A DNA stretch of 64,000 bases. It comes from Perognathus longimembris pacificus. Lineage: Eukaryota > Chordata > Mammalia > Rodentia > Heteromyidae. The position numbers were made by a program, and so were the translations under genes. The notes below the pieces were generated by a model, which was given only the letters and a program-made list of their open reading frames with translations, searched no databases and was not told where the DNA came from. The stretch is from the NCBI RefSeq assembly GCF_023159225.1, contig NC_063169.1, positions 61,405,934 through 61,469,933 on the forward strand. The letters run 5' to 3'. Shown here in pieces: positions 54,130 through 63,830 of this stretch (the first letter of the stretch is position 1; each line of letters begins with the position of its first letter).

Positions 54130-54494
54130 GAGTGCTGGTCCTGGGGCTTAAACTGAGGGCCTCGGCACTGGCCCTGACCTTGCTTGGTTTTTTGCTCAAG
54201 GCTGGTGACTTACCACTTGAGCCAAAGATCCAGTTTGCTTGCTTGCATTCTCTTTCCTTCCTTCCTTCCTTCCTTCCTTCCTTCCTTCCTTCCTTCCTTC
54301 CTTCCTTCCTTCCTTCCTTCCTTCCTTCCTTCCTTCCTTCCTTCCCTCCTTGTTCCTTCTTTTTTTCTTTTTGTGCTTAATTGGAGATATAAATCTGATG
54401 GACTTTCCTGCCCAGGCTGGCTATGAACCTTGATCCTTCAATCTCAGCTTCTTGAGTCACTAGGATTATAGGTGTGAGCCACAGGTGCCTAGCT
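54130..54494 (-). mobile_element. Composite SINE split by an internal (TTCC)n expansion
   Basis: The tRNA-like half lies at 54130-54245 ('ctggggcttaaactgagggc', 'accacttgagccaaagatc') and the 7SL-like half at about 54375-54494 ('cccaggctggctatgaacct', 'aggattataggtgtgagcca'). Between them, where other copies have a short A-rich linker, sits about 90 bp of TTCC. The microsatellite therefore arose inside the element. Confidence 0.9.
54254..54344. repeat. (TTCC)n microsatellite, about 23 units
   Basis: A pure tetranucleotide run of about 91 bp with one CCCTCC interruption at its end. Three open frames crossing it encode repeated FLPS-type peptides and are artefacts. Confidence 0.97.
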
Positions 54495-54602
54495 TTGAAT
54501 GTATAATTTTTGATGGTTTAAGTGAATTTCAGTCAATTGAAGAAAAAAATAGATTGTTTTTGTAATTAGCCAAGCTAGAATTGTCTTCAAAACTTTCAAA
54601 GA

Positions 54603-54805
54603 AACTGGGAACATGGCCTAGTGGTAGAGTGCGCACCTCATATACATGAAGCCCTGGGTTTGATTCCTCAGCACCACATATATAGAAAAAGCCAGAAGTG
54701 GCGCTGTGGCTCAAGTGATAGAGTGCTAACCTTGAGCAAAAAGAAGCCAGGGACAGTGCTCAGGCCCTGAGTTCAAGCCCCAGGACTGGCAAAAAAGAAG
54801 AAAAC
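54603..54805 (+). mobile_element. IDL-Geo-type SINE with target duplication
   Basis: The ID half lacks a few 5' bases ('aactgggaacatggcctag') and has B-box 'gggtttgattcc'. The Geo half follows ('gtggctcaagtgatagagtg', 'gagttcaagcccc') with an A-rich tail interrupted by G and C. The flanking 'aaaactttcaaaga' and 'aaaacttttaaaga' at about 54589-54602 and 54806-54819 mark the target duplication. Confidence 0.93.
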
Positions 54806-54849
54806 AAAACTTTTAAAGATATATAAAAATCATGTTTTAGAAACTCCTT

Positions 54850-55100
54850 TAGTGAAATATTTTTTAATCCTTTACTAAAGGGGAACGTTTGAGACATTGC
54901 CAAATAAAATAAAGGTTAAAAAAGTGAATACAATTCCAACCTAGAAACAAAATAATGTATCTATATATCTATCTATATGTGAAGAGAAGATTAACATGAT
55001 AAAGCCTAATATACCAACAGTGATTGTGTCTGAGTGGGTTATGAGTGAGTTATAGTTCTTTCTATATTTTCCTCATTGTCCAAACAAAGTGTCTACACAT
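54850..55100 (+). mobile_element. Old L1 (L1M type) 3' end
   Basis: The final part reads 'ataccaacagtgattgtgtc', 'tgagtgggttatgagtg' and 'tctatattttcctcattgtc', which follows the 3' end of ancient L1M elements. The 5' part from about 54850 is AT-rich and its limit is uncertain. A (TATC)-like patch lies near 54957-54977. Confidence 0.65.
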
Positions 55101-55613
55101 CTAATTCTCTTATCAGAGACTAATTTTGGCATAACAGAGCTTAATCTTTAGATTATGAATACAAGATGAAGACTTATCTAGAAGGTAAGGAAGAGGGTTC
55201 TTTACTGTGGAATGCTTTAGTTCCCTTCCTATGTATTTTTTTAACCGAAGAAGTAGCTTCTATATTAATTATGGAAAACCTATAGCCTTCGGAGACTTCT
55301 TACTTTTCTTGAATGTTTATATTTTCTTTCTGATCCAAAATAAACTTTTCAGTGATCGTGAAAATTGTTTTCAAATGGAGGAAGAAAAGGTTTCTCTCAT
55401 TTGTAGAGATTTGCACCTTCTGTTGAATTTTATTTTAGTGGCTGAAGTCTGAATTTTCATCTGAAAAATGCAGTTACACAGAGACCACTTGCTTCTCCTC
55501 TGGAATTTCAATGTAGTTCTGTGTTTACCAGGAGAACCATGTTGTTTCAGTGTCGTCCGTCCTTCGAGGCCTGTGACTGTCAATGCCCCCTTTTCTCATG
55601 CCCAAAGTGAAAA
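55101..55613. other. Unique AT-rich sequence
   Basis: No repeat or exon is recognised. The 81-codon frame at 55207-55452 has no recognisable domain. Confidence 0.42.
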
Positions 55614-55735
55614 GCTCAGATGCAGGTTGTAGTCCAGTGTTAGAGCACTTACGTAGCTAGAGTGCTCGGAGACCTGGGTTCCATTCCCAGCACCACAAAG
55701 TAATCAACCAATCAGCCAACCAATAAAATAGATGC
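55614..55735 (+). mobile_element. ID-like tRNA-derived SINE monomer
   Basis: The words 'gatgcaggttgtagtccagt', 'gttagagcacttacgtagct', 'acctgggttccattcccagc' and 'accacaaagtaatcaa' follow a tRNA-Ala/ID-type monomer with a recognisable B-box region and an A-rich tail with repeated 'ccaatca'-like units. No second half is present. Confidence 0.75.
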
Positions 55736-56337
55736 TCAGAGAAATGTGAAAATACTAAATGAAATCCTAGATACCAAAAGCTCCACCGAGATGCTCACTC
55801 TCCCGAGGTCCAATCTTAAAGGCACATCCACGTCAAAATATTTGAAAATAAAACAGTAAAAGGAATTCTACAGTTACTTCAGTTTAATCTTTTTTTGATT
55901 ACTTTTTTCTATTGTAAAAAAAAATCAATTCACATTTGGTGGAAAACTTGTAGAGTTTCTTTTACCTTTGTCAAAATTGACACTGAGACAAAGACTATAT
56001 TCTCCTGCTGTTTTAGATTCATAATACCAAGCTTTCACATTATGAATTATTAAGTCAAACACAAACATAATCTGATTGTCTTGCCAACATGTGATAATCA
56101 AGATGTGATATGAAAAAACTATGAGTCAAAGAGACTCTTAACTCTTCAAAGTAACAGCTTCTTGCCAATGGTAACATATTGTTCCTCTTAAATGCCATTG
56201 TGTTGTAAACAAATTATTTTATGTTCAGAGGCTCCTTTTATTCAGTTACTATTCGTGGTTTGTACCATATGCATTTTCCATATGGTTCATATATGTTTGT
56301 TATTTTGATTTTTTTATATTTAAGAAATAACCTAAGT
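55736..56337. other. Unique AT-rich sequence
   Basis: No repeat family or exon is recognised. Confidence 0.45.
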
Positions 56338-56404
56338 AACTGTAACCCCTCTGTACATATATATACACATATGTACATATGTATGTATATATATATATAT
56401 ATAT
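56338..56404 (+). repeat. L1 3'-terminal words followed by (TA)n
   Basis: 'aactgtaacccctctgtacat' at 56338-56358 repeats the last unique words of the L1 3' ends at 7.5 and 40.0 kb. It then runs straight into a TA/TATG microsatellite. It is probably a very short L1 3' remnant whose tail became the microsatellite. Confidence 0.55.
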
Positions 56405-56457
56405 GAAACATCCAACAGATCAGTTGTGCTATAAGTATGATTAAAACAAGTATTCTC

Positions 56458-56667
56458 GGGCTGGGGATATAGCCTAGTGGCAAGAGTGCCTGCCTCAAAT
56501 ACACGAGGCCCTAGGTTCGATTCCCCAGCACCGCATATACAGAAAACGGCCAGAAGCGGCGCTGTGGCTCAAGTGGCAGAGTGCTAGCCTTGAGCAGGAA
56601 GAAGCCAGGGACAGTGCTCAGGCCCTGAGTCCAAAGCCCAGGACTGGCCAAAAAACAAAAAACAAAC
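56458..56667 (+). mobile_element. Young IDL-Geo-type SINE, perfect 15-bp target duplication
   Basis: The full dimer has A-box 'tagcctagtgg' at 56470-56480, exact B-box 'ggttcgattcc' at 56514-56524, Geo half with 'tggctcaagtgg' at 56565-56576, and an A-rich tail. 'aaaacaagtattctc' is repeated perfectly at 56443-56457 and 56668-56682. Very similar to the copy at 32.1 kb. Confidence 0.97.
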
Positions 56668-56682
56668 AAAACAAGTATTCTC

Positions 56683-57404
56683 CATCCTCATGCCCTCTGG
56701 CTCCTAATTTTCCACTCTGCAGAGACCTCTTCTTTCAGAGCATTTGTTCCCATGTGAGCACCTTACTTGCCTAAATGGATGTACCTTTACTTGTTAATTA
56801 TGGGTATTATTTGTTAATTATAGACATCATGGGTTGACTTCCTTCTTACCCTACCTCTCACACACACAACATGTTATATTGTTACATGTTTATAATTAGG
56901 TAAGTACTATTTACATCTGAGTCAAGTAGCTTCCTACAATTTCATTTCTGTTCTTATTCAAGGTCTTGTTTTCTCTGAAATTAATGATGTCCTTCCTCTC
57001 TTAGTTTTACGTGCTTATTAGCTTAATTTTGTTTATATTCATCACTAATTGCAGGCCTAACTTTTCCAAAAGAACTGAGGAAGTTCTTACTGAGTTTGTG
57101 ACATTATGAGATTATCAAATAATTTCGCTTTTTCTTTGTATGCTTTCCTTCTTGCTCTCACTCAAAACTAGGAGATTCCCATCAAGGCCCCACTTGTATT
57201 TGCTTGTTGTATTTACTTCATGGAGCTCATACCCGTTACTTGATTTACTTCTTCATTTTGGTGGAGCACATTTTTTGGTAGCTTCCTCAGAATGATTACA
57301 AAGGGGCACATATTTTACAACCTTTTTCTGTCTGAATATAGTATCTTTTTATTATCATACTTGACCAATATTATATTCTCTATGACAATTCAGCTACCTC
57401 CGGT
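56683..57404. other. Unique AT-rich sequence
   Basis: No repeat family or exon is recognised. Confidence 0.45.
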
Positions 57405-57494
57405 TGTGCATTCAAGGCAAGAGAACTGCACGTTCAAGGCCAGCCTGGGCTACAGAGGAGACATTGTTTCAAAAGAAAGGAAAAAAGAAATCAA
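57405..57494 (+). mobile_element. B1 SINE 3' part
   Basis: 'ttcaaggccagcctgggct' followed by 'acagaggagacattgtttca' and an A-rich tail is the 3' half of rodent B1. It supports a rodent origin. Another SINE starts directly after it. Confidence 0.85.
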
Positions 57495-57730
57495 GGCTGC
57501 TTTCTGGTAGCTCATACCTGTAATCCTGAGGTCTGAGGGTCACAGTTCAAAGTCATCCCAGATAGGAAAGCCTATGAGACTCTTCTCTCCCGTTAATCAC
57601 CAGGAAACCAGAAGTGGAGCTGTGGCTCAAAGTGGTAGAAGGCTCACCTTGAGCAAAAATATTTCAGGGACAGCACCAAGATCCTGAGTTCAAACCCCCA
57701 TGACCTAAAAAATAATACTTCAATGACAAG
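57495..57730 (+). mobile_element. 7SL/tRNA composite SINE
   Basis: The left half reads 'tagctcatacctgtaatcct' (shortened by a deletion after it) and 'gttcaaagtcatcccagata'. The right half reads 'ctgtggctcaaagtggtaga' and 'cctgagttcaaaccccca'. It ends in a short A-rich tail. Confidence 0.88.
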
Positions 57731-58184
57731 TTATTTCCTCTAGGAATCACTGAAGCCCTTCCTCTGATGTTTCTAGCTTTCCAGTGATATTGTTAGAAAT
57801 CATTGATAGCCTTCCCCTCCTCTCTCAAAAGTTCTAGAAAGTGCTTTGTGAGCCTTATTTATTATAAAATTTTTTTCTATTCCTATTTGGCTTTCTGAAA
57901 GTCCTGTTAGTTATATGATCAAATTTGATGTGGAGTTCTCTGATTTTTCTTACCTTTTCTCTCATATTTATCCTCGATTTGACGTTTTCTCCTGGGAGAT
58001 GGTCTTGGAATGTCATTAGGGTATTTGTGGTAAGGCTCTGGGAATTGTGTTGTGATGCCTGAATTAGTCTGGCTCCTTAGGGTTCCATGTTCTGCTTGGG
58101 GCTTTCTTTCAGGTCCCATAATCCTTGATATCTTAATCATATCTAAGAGTGAGTGAAGTATTAGCATCGTCACCCCAAAATGCC
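57731..58184. other. Unique sequence
   Basis: No repeat or exon is recognised. A 146-codon minus-strand frame at 57919-58359 overlaps the next SINE and is judged chance. Confidence 0.42.
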
Positions 58185-58395
58185 AGGCACTCCTGGCCAC
58201 CCAGAAATCTGAAATCTGTGGAGGGTAGTTTGAAGTCAGTCTGGTACAGAAAAGTCCATGACTCTTACTGGTAATTAACCAGAAAAAAAAAGTCTTAAGG
58301 CAAGCTGTGGTTGAGGTGGTAGACTTCCAGCCTTGAATGAAAAAGCTAAGCAAGAGCATGAGGTCCTGAGTTTAAACTCAGTATTGGCAAGAGAA
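58185..58395 (+). mobile_element. 7SL/tRNA composite SINE, diverged
   Basis: A degraded 7SL head is followed by 'gtagtttgaagtcagtctgg', 'gtccatgactcttactggta', and the right half 'gctgtggttgaggtggtaga' and 'cctgagtttaaactcagtat', with an A-rich tail. Confidence 0.78.
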
Positions 58396-58968
58396 AAAAA
58401 AGAATCTCACCACAAGCTCTTGGTGCACAAAGCAATGTGTACCCGATCAGATGACGTGAGTGTCGCTTCAGGAGACCGCCACACTAATCAGAATCTCTCC
58501 TCCAGACACTTTAGTTGATCCTCTTCTCAGGGAAAGTCACTTCTCCGCTGCCCCAGGGCTGTCAGAACTCAGATTACAGCGGTCTGCAAAGGCACTGGGA
58601 CCGGGGTGGCAACCCCAGTGCTTCCATGACTGGCTGCTGCCTATCTTCAGGCAGAGCTGTGGTGCCTGCAGTCTACTGGGCGAACAGGCCTCTGAAAGGG
58701 GGCGATGAAGAAGAGCTGATTTCCCAGGCTGGGGACCAACAATGCCTTCTACAGCAAGGTCACGGTGAGCCCCAGGCACCTGTAAGCAAGTACCTAGTTC
58801 TGGGGTCCCCTGCCAGCTTTTTGAGGTTTGGTTTCTTCTCTCTGCTATGTCTACTCCCCTCTGTGTTTGGCTACCGTTTTCCAGAATTTCGTTAGTGTCT
58901 CTTGTCAGTATTGTCATCCAGTCATAGTCCTTGTGTGTTTCCTGATTTTTTTTTTGAAATGTACTCTT
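58396..58968. other. Unique GC-richer block
   Basis: About 58500-58800 is GC-richer than the flanks and open for 126 codons on both strands over the same interval. Neither product contains a domain I know and no good splice pair frames it. It may be a regulatory block, an unrecognised exon, or compositional chance. Confidence 0.35.
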
Positions 58969-59203
58969 TTGTTGTTGTTGTCACGGGGCTTGAACTCTGG
59001 GTGTGGGCGCTGTCCCTGAGCATTTTTGCTCAAGGCTAGTGCTCTATCACTTTGAGCCACAGCTCCACATCTGTTTTTCTGGTGGTTAACTCCAGATAAG
59101 AGTCTCACTAACTTTCCTACTCAGGCTGGCTTCGAACCATAAGCCTCATATCTCAGCCTCCTAAGTAACTAGGATTACAAGTGTGAGCCACCAGTGCCCG
59201 GCT
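58969..59203 (-). mobile_element. 7SL/tRNA composite SINE, antisense, with (TTG)n tail
   Basis: A T-rich tail with (TTG)4 precedes 'cggggcttgaactctgggtg' and 'atcactttgagccacagctc', then 'caggctggcttcgaaccata' and 'aggattacaagtgtgagcca'. Confidence 0.88.
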
Positions 59204-61479
59204 TTACTGAATTTTGTTACTACCTTTTGGGATAAATAAATACATCTGCTAACCTAGCATGACTTAATTTAAATGTTTACCCCTCTCTTAGATTTATACT
59301 ATTTATTTTACCTATTAGGATACATTCAAATTGCCTTCCATGTCACAACTGTGTTCTTCTTTTCCCCCTGGGGAAAATGAGAGTCCCATAGTGAAGGAAT
59401 GGTGCCAACCTCTTGCTTCTGGTTTCCTTTGTGTCTTCTGCAACATGGTCTTCATTCTGAGCTGATTTCTGGTCATATTTATTGTGTATCACCAGCTACA
59501 CTTTCAGCTTCCATAAGGTCATATACTGTGCTGTCTTCCATTTTCTGTTTGCTATAATATATATTAATCACAGAATGGATAATGTCTGCTTAGGAGGGAA
59601 GGAGGGAGGGAAGGAAGACAGGACATGCTTTCTTGTACATGCATAACATATCCCGTGTGACTAGTGTGTGCGTGCATGTGTGTGTGTTTCTCATCAAGCC
59701 ATTCATTCTCCTAGACAAATAATTTTGTAATGATGATCAAACATAGTAGAAATACTGCTATTAATAAATGTATTTCCAGTTCAATATGGGTTAAATTGAT
59801 TTTAGGATTTACCCTTGGAGGAACTAATTATCATTTCTTAAATTGTTTCCACGGGAGAATGCCTCTTGAGTTCCAAATGTATCAACTTTGGAATACTGCT
59901 TATTCACATGTGAGGGACTGATTCTAGTGTATTTGTGGTCCATTTGGGGCCAGGCGAACAAAAGGAAAATCGAATCGCCAACTGGATAATACCACAAGTG
60001 GGAGCCACAAATCTAAAGTAACAAAGTAGTCTGTAATGTGGAGTGTCATATCAGAATCAAAATGAATGTGTTTTACACAGTTTGTGATATTTGTGGGCCA
60101 ACATGGTGTCTACAAGAAAGAATGTCTTAAAATTTGTATTGCATGGTCTAGTGAGACTGTGCTTGATTCTGTCCCACGAGCTGAGATTGTAGGACTTCAT
60201 TATGACTTCTGGAAAATGACGTATGGTTATTGTGCTATATGTATCACCTTTATAGTGGTCTAAGTAATTATTCAACACAATTTTTTAATTGTCACTTTAT
60301 TAATGGACTGACAGTGGGTAGGTGGTGAAACAGAACCCATAGGTTAACGTTTTCTCTGAATTTTAGTTATGTTTATTTTTTATTGTGAATTCATTGATAT
60401 TCAAGGACTCAAAGAGAAATGAAGATAGAATTCAGGACATTCAGGCTTCTGGTGAGAAAAACATTTAACACAAGGGGGCGCAATGGAGCCAGTGCTATTG
60501 GTTCCCAAAAATCAGTGTACAGGTAGAAGAAAAATGAAGTACACAGGAAGGCAAATTCCTCCTAAAATTAAAATTGTACTGCCAAAATCTGTATGTCCAA
60601 CCACATGTGATTTGAGTCGCAAGAATTTTTTTCACTTTATATCCATATTTACAGACTGGATATTATTTATTTTGCTAAAGCTTTAAGAACTCCTTTAAAG
60701 TTGTTGTGAAATTATTAATTATGTTCACTTCAAACCTCAGAACATTTAGTTATCATCCAGGGGCTATATACACATATGATTATAGTTGACAAAAATGATA
60801 CAAATTTATATTTAATATATAAATCTATATTATAAACATAATTTATATACAGAATTTATATATGTAAATTAGGTATGTATATAGTTTTTTCAACTATGCT
60901 ACATAAATGTCTATATGATTTATATATGATTTTTGATATAGGTGTGAAGCTAATCATGAAGTAAATATTGATTAAATGCTTGGGACAGATACTGGTCTAG
61001 GTTCAAATTTTAGATATTAGGACAACTAAATTTAATATTATTCTTTTATAATCTATTAATAGTGAGGTACCAAAAAAAATGAAGTGATCTTACAAATTAG
61101 AAATCTATAATTACCAGTACCTGTTCTATTGAAAACACTATTCCCTAAGTAGCCCTAATGACTTATATAGTTTCTTGTACTTTATATTGTTTTCAACTGA
61201 AGGAAATTTAATCATCTTTCACTTTTTAAAGTAGAGCCAAATTAGAGGTGTCCTTTAAGTAGTATTATTTGTTACCAAATTTACAAGTCAGGTAAACTTT
61301 ATTGTATTCTCAAATGAACAAGGAAGACTAAAATACCAGCTACTAACCAGCTAGTTCCTAAAATATAACAGACAGATTTAAAAATATAAAGAACTCTGAT
61401 ACTCAGGACCCACTGAGGCACAGAAACTCAGTAGTGTGTAGAGGGTGATAATCGTAAATATGTTTTTCTTGACAATGCT
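59204..61479. other. Unique, mostly AT-rich sequence
   Basis: It holds a (GGAA)n-like patch at 59594-59622, a (TG)n-rich patch at about 59663-59690, and a strongly AT-rich segment at about 60760-60960 with repeated tatat/ttatat words. No dispersed repeat, exon or motif cluster is recognised. Confidence 0.42.
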
Positions 61480-61770
61480 CAGAATACATTTCCCAAACGT
61501 AGTGGTTCTACACAGTCCGTAGAAGAAAAATCTTAGAGCAAAAGAAGCAATCCGCGTCAGGGACTAAGGCTTTCATGTTCAAGTACAAAAAGTTTACCTG
61601 GCTGTGTCTCCATCTTTAGAGAGCGAGGCGGGGGAGGAGGAGAGCTGAGTCAGCTCCTAGCTCTGACCTTCACCTGACCTCTCTCAGCAAACCTGATCCT
61701 TCATCTTTAGCATCTGCTTAGCCCCAAAGGTAAGCATCAATTAAAGATGACGTGACCTGTATGTAAGCAT
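61480..61770. promoter_or_regulatory. Candidate enhancer: MARE/AP-1 site beside a DR5 nuclear-receptor site
   Basis: GAGCTGAGTCAGCTC at 61642-61656 is a near-perfect palindrome around TGAGTCA and contains GCTGAGTCA, the NF-E2/small-MAF (T-MARE) core. Eight bases on, TGACCT-TCACC-TGACCT at 61664-61680 reads on the minus strand as AGGTCA-N5-AGGTCA, a perfect DR5 as bound by RAR/RXR. A CRE-like TGACGTGACCT lies at 61748-61758. The pyrimidine-rich run over the DR5 could also be a splice acceptor, since a good donor (AAG|GTAAGC) lies at 61727-61735. Function is inferred. Confidence 0.45.
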
Positions 61771-62479
61771 TCTGTAAATGGCAGGATGGCTTTTTTCCTT
61801 CTCATCATCGTCATCATCATCTCTTCTTTGACTCATTTCCTGTCCTGCCTGAGAGGCAGGCACCTCTAGATGTAGCAGGGCACTCGGGGGGGGGGGGGCT
61901 CTTAAGCTTCCTACCTTCTGGTGCTGGGGCTGACTCTGCATACATCCTGTTTGGACGACAGACAAGGGTGAAGGAGGACACCATGGAGTCTCTCCTGGTT
62001 ACTTTCCCCTGCCCATCACTGACTCCTGTTTTCAGACAGTCATCTCTGACCTCTTACACACCCTGGAAGTCACCTTGACATGGTGCTTCATCCAGACCAT
62101 CCCCTCATCCTAGGTTGAGTGTGGCCATGAGTGAGGGGTGTGAGAGAAGGGAGGGGAAGAGAAGAGGCCATGAGACACAATGTAGTCCAGCTCTGCTGGG
62201 CTACACCCCACCCTCCTCCACACAGCTGATCTCTGAAGAAGGGATTCGCTCTGGAGTACATCCTTTAAACGTGGTAATTATTTTTTTTTCTTGGATGGGA
62301 GAAAAGCAGTAAGTAGCACATGCTCCCTCCAACATTACTGCTTTTGCTCCCTGATCTCAACAATAGATTTGGGCTGATTTCCTATTCTCAGGCAATCAGC
62401 CATGGGAGAAGAGAGTGCCATTAGCAGGGGGTCCCGGATGACCTTCTGCTAAATTATTCTTCTTCTTTTCCCTTCCTGC
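61771..62479. other. Unique sequence with small microsatellites
   Basis: (TCA)n-like repeats at about 61801-61820 and a G13 run at 61886-61898. No exon or dispersed repeat is recognised. Confidence 0.45.
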
Positions 62480-63340
62480 CTTTCTTTTCAGTACATGGGG
62501 GGTTGGGGAGGGGGTGGAAGCCACTCGTGGCTGAAACAAAAAAAAGGAAAGAAAACAGGTGTTTGGCTAGAGTTGTCTGCCAAAGAATTGTCATCAGGAA
62601 CAGCATTCTTCCTTGTCAGCTGGATTGTCACACCCTTTTGTCTCAGTCAATTGGAAAATTACTTGTTAGAGCTATTCATGGCCGAGATATATTTGATAAA
62701 TATTTGTTGGACTATAAGTACACTAGATATTGCTTTAAAATGAAGTTTTGTGGGTTTTTTAAAATATTAAAATGTTCAAGGCAAAGGTGCCATCCAGTTA
62801 GCTTTGGCATGTAAACATAATCCCTGCCAGTAGCCTTACCAAACAAAATCCAGCAAGCAAATGACAATCGGCAGCTTCGAGTAATGTTTTTGACTCTGGC
62901 TATGGAAAAGAAATCCTATCCGGAAAGAAGATGAAGTCAGAAATAGCCAGAGCTCCATTTGATGTCATTCCAAATAACTCTCAAGTACAGTTTGAAACTT
63001 TGATGCAAGTCCATCACTTTTCAACAACTAGTATCGAAAAATCTCGTGCCTGACAACTAGAGTCATTTGGGGATATTGGATGTTCTCTTGTTATAACTTT
63101 CGGTGCATTTTATGTCACTCCGGGAAATCTTAGAGGTGTTTTCCCAAGGTGCTGTGTAAGATGAATTTCTCTTAATGGTCTATCACATTGCTATTGCACA
63201 GGAGTTCAGCGTGAATAGTCATGGAGGAATATAACTGCTAATAGCACTTGCTGCTAATGGTCGCAGAGAAGCTTAGGTTAACAGAAAAACAGCTAGGTGA
63301 TGGTGCGGGGCTGACTCCAATTAACATCAAGTAGAACTCA
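62480..63340. promoter_or_regulatory. Long candidate conserved non-coding block with forkhead sites
   Basis: After a G-rich start (62498-62518), about 800 bp of repeat-free, motif-dense DNA follows. A perfect forkhead word TGTAAACA lies at 62810-62817, and 'gataaatatttgttgg' at about 62693-62708 is another FOX-like site. TGTCA MEIS/TGIF-like words and homeodomain cores occur throughout. No frame or splice pair suggests an exon. Confidence 0.35.
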
Positions 63341-63640
63341 AACAAGAGAAAACCTATAAACATCCATAATGACATTCTCCACTACATTCAAAGGAAGCGT
63401 GGAGAACTGATTTTTGTTAAATATAGTACTGTTACTACAAGAGAGAAAATCCTCATATAATTAACATCTTGGTGTCAGTTCACCTAGAGCAAGCCTGCTT
63501 TGTGATGTCCTCTACCTGTGATGTTTATCTCCCTGAACTCACTACTTGTTGCTGAACCAGGATATTTTCATTAATGCATTATGTATAAAGGCCATTTTTG
63601 TTGTTTAAACCACGTTTGGTTTATATAGCTTTATATATAA
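63341..63640. other. Unique sequence
   Basis: No repeat or exon is recognised. Confidence 0.45.
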
Positions 63641-63747
63641 GCCAGGCCTAGTGGCACACACACCTCTCATCCCACTACTCCAAAGGCAAGATGATCACAA
63701 GTTTGAGATCACTTGGGCTACATAGTGAGACCTCATCTCAAAGACAA
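63641..63747 (+). mobile_element. B1 SINE
   Basis: 'gccaggcctagtggcacaca', 'cctctcatcccactactcc' and 'tttgagatcacttgggctac', then 'atagtgagacctcatctcaa', follow rodent B1 from end to end with substitutions. The tail has become the microsatellite that follows. Confidence 0.88.
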
Positions 63748-63830
63748 ATGCATGCATGTATGTATGTACGTGTGTATGTGTGTATGCACATATGTGTGTA
63801 TATATATATGTATAACACATATATGTTTAA
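63748..63830. repeat. (TGTA/TATG)n microsatellite in a B1 tail
   Basis: Degenerate tetranucleotide TGCA/TGTA units pass into TGTG and TATA runs directly after the B1 3' end. Confidence 0.88.

Noticed and set aside
54132..54433. Three frames encoding FLPS-type repeats
   Set aside because: They read through the (TTCC)n expansion inside a SINE.
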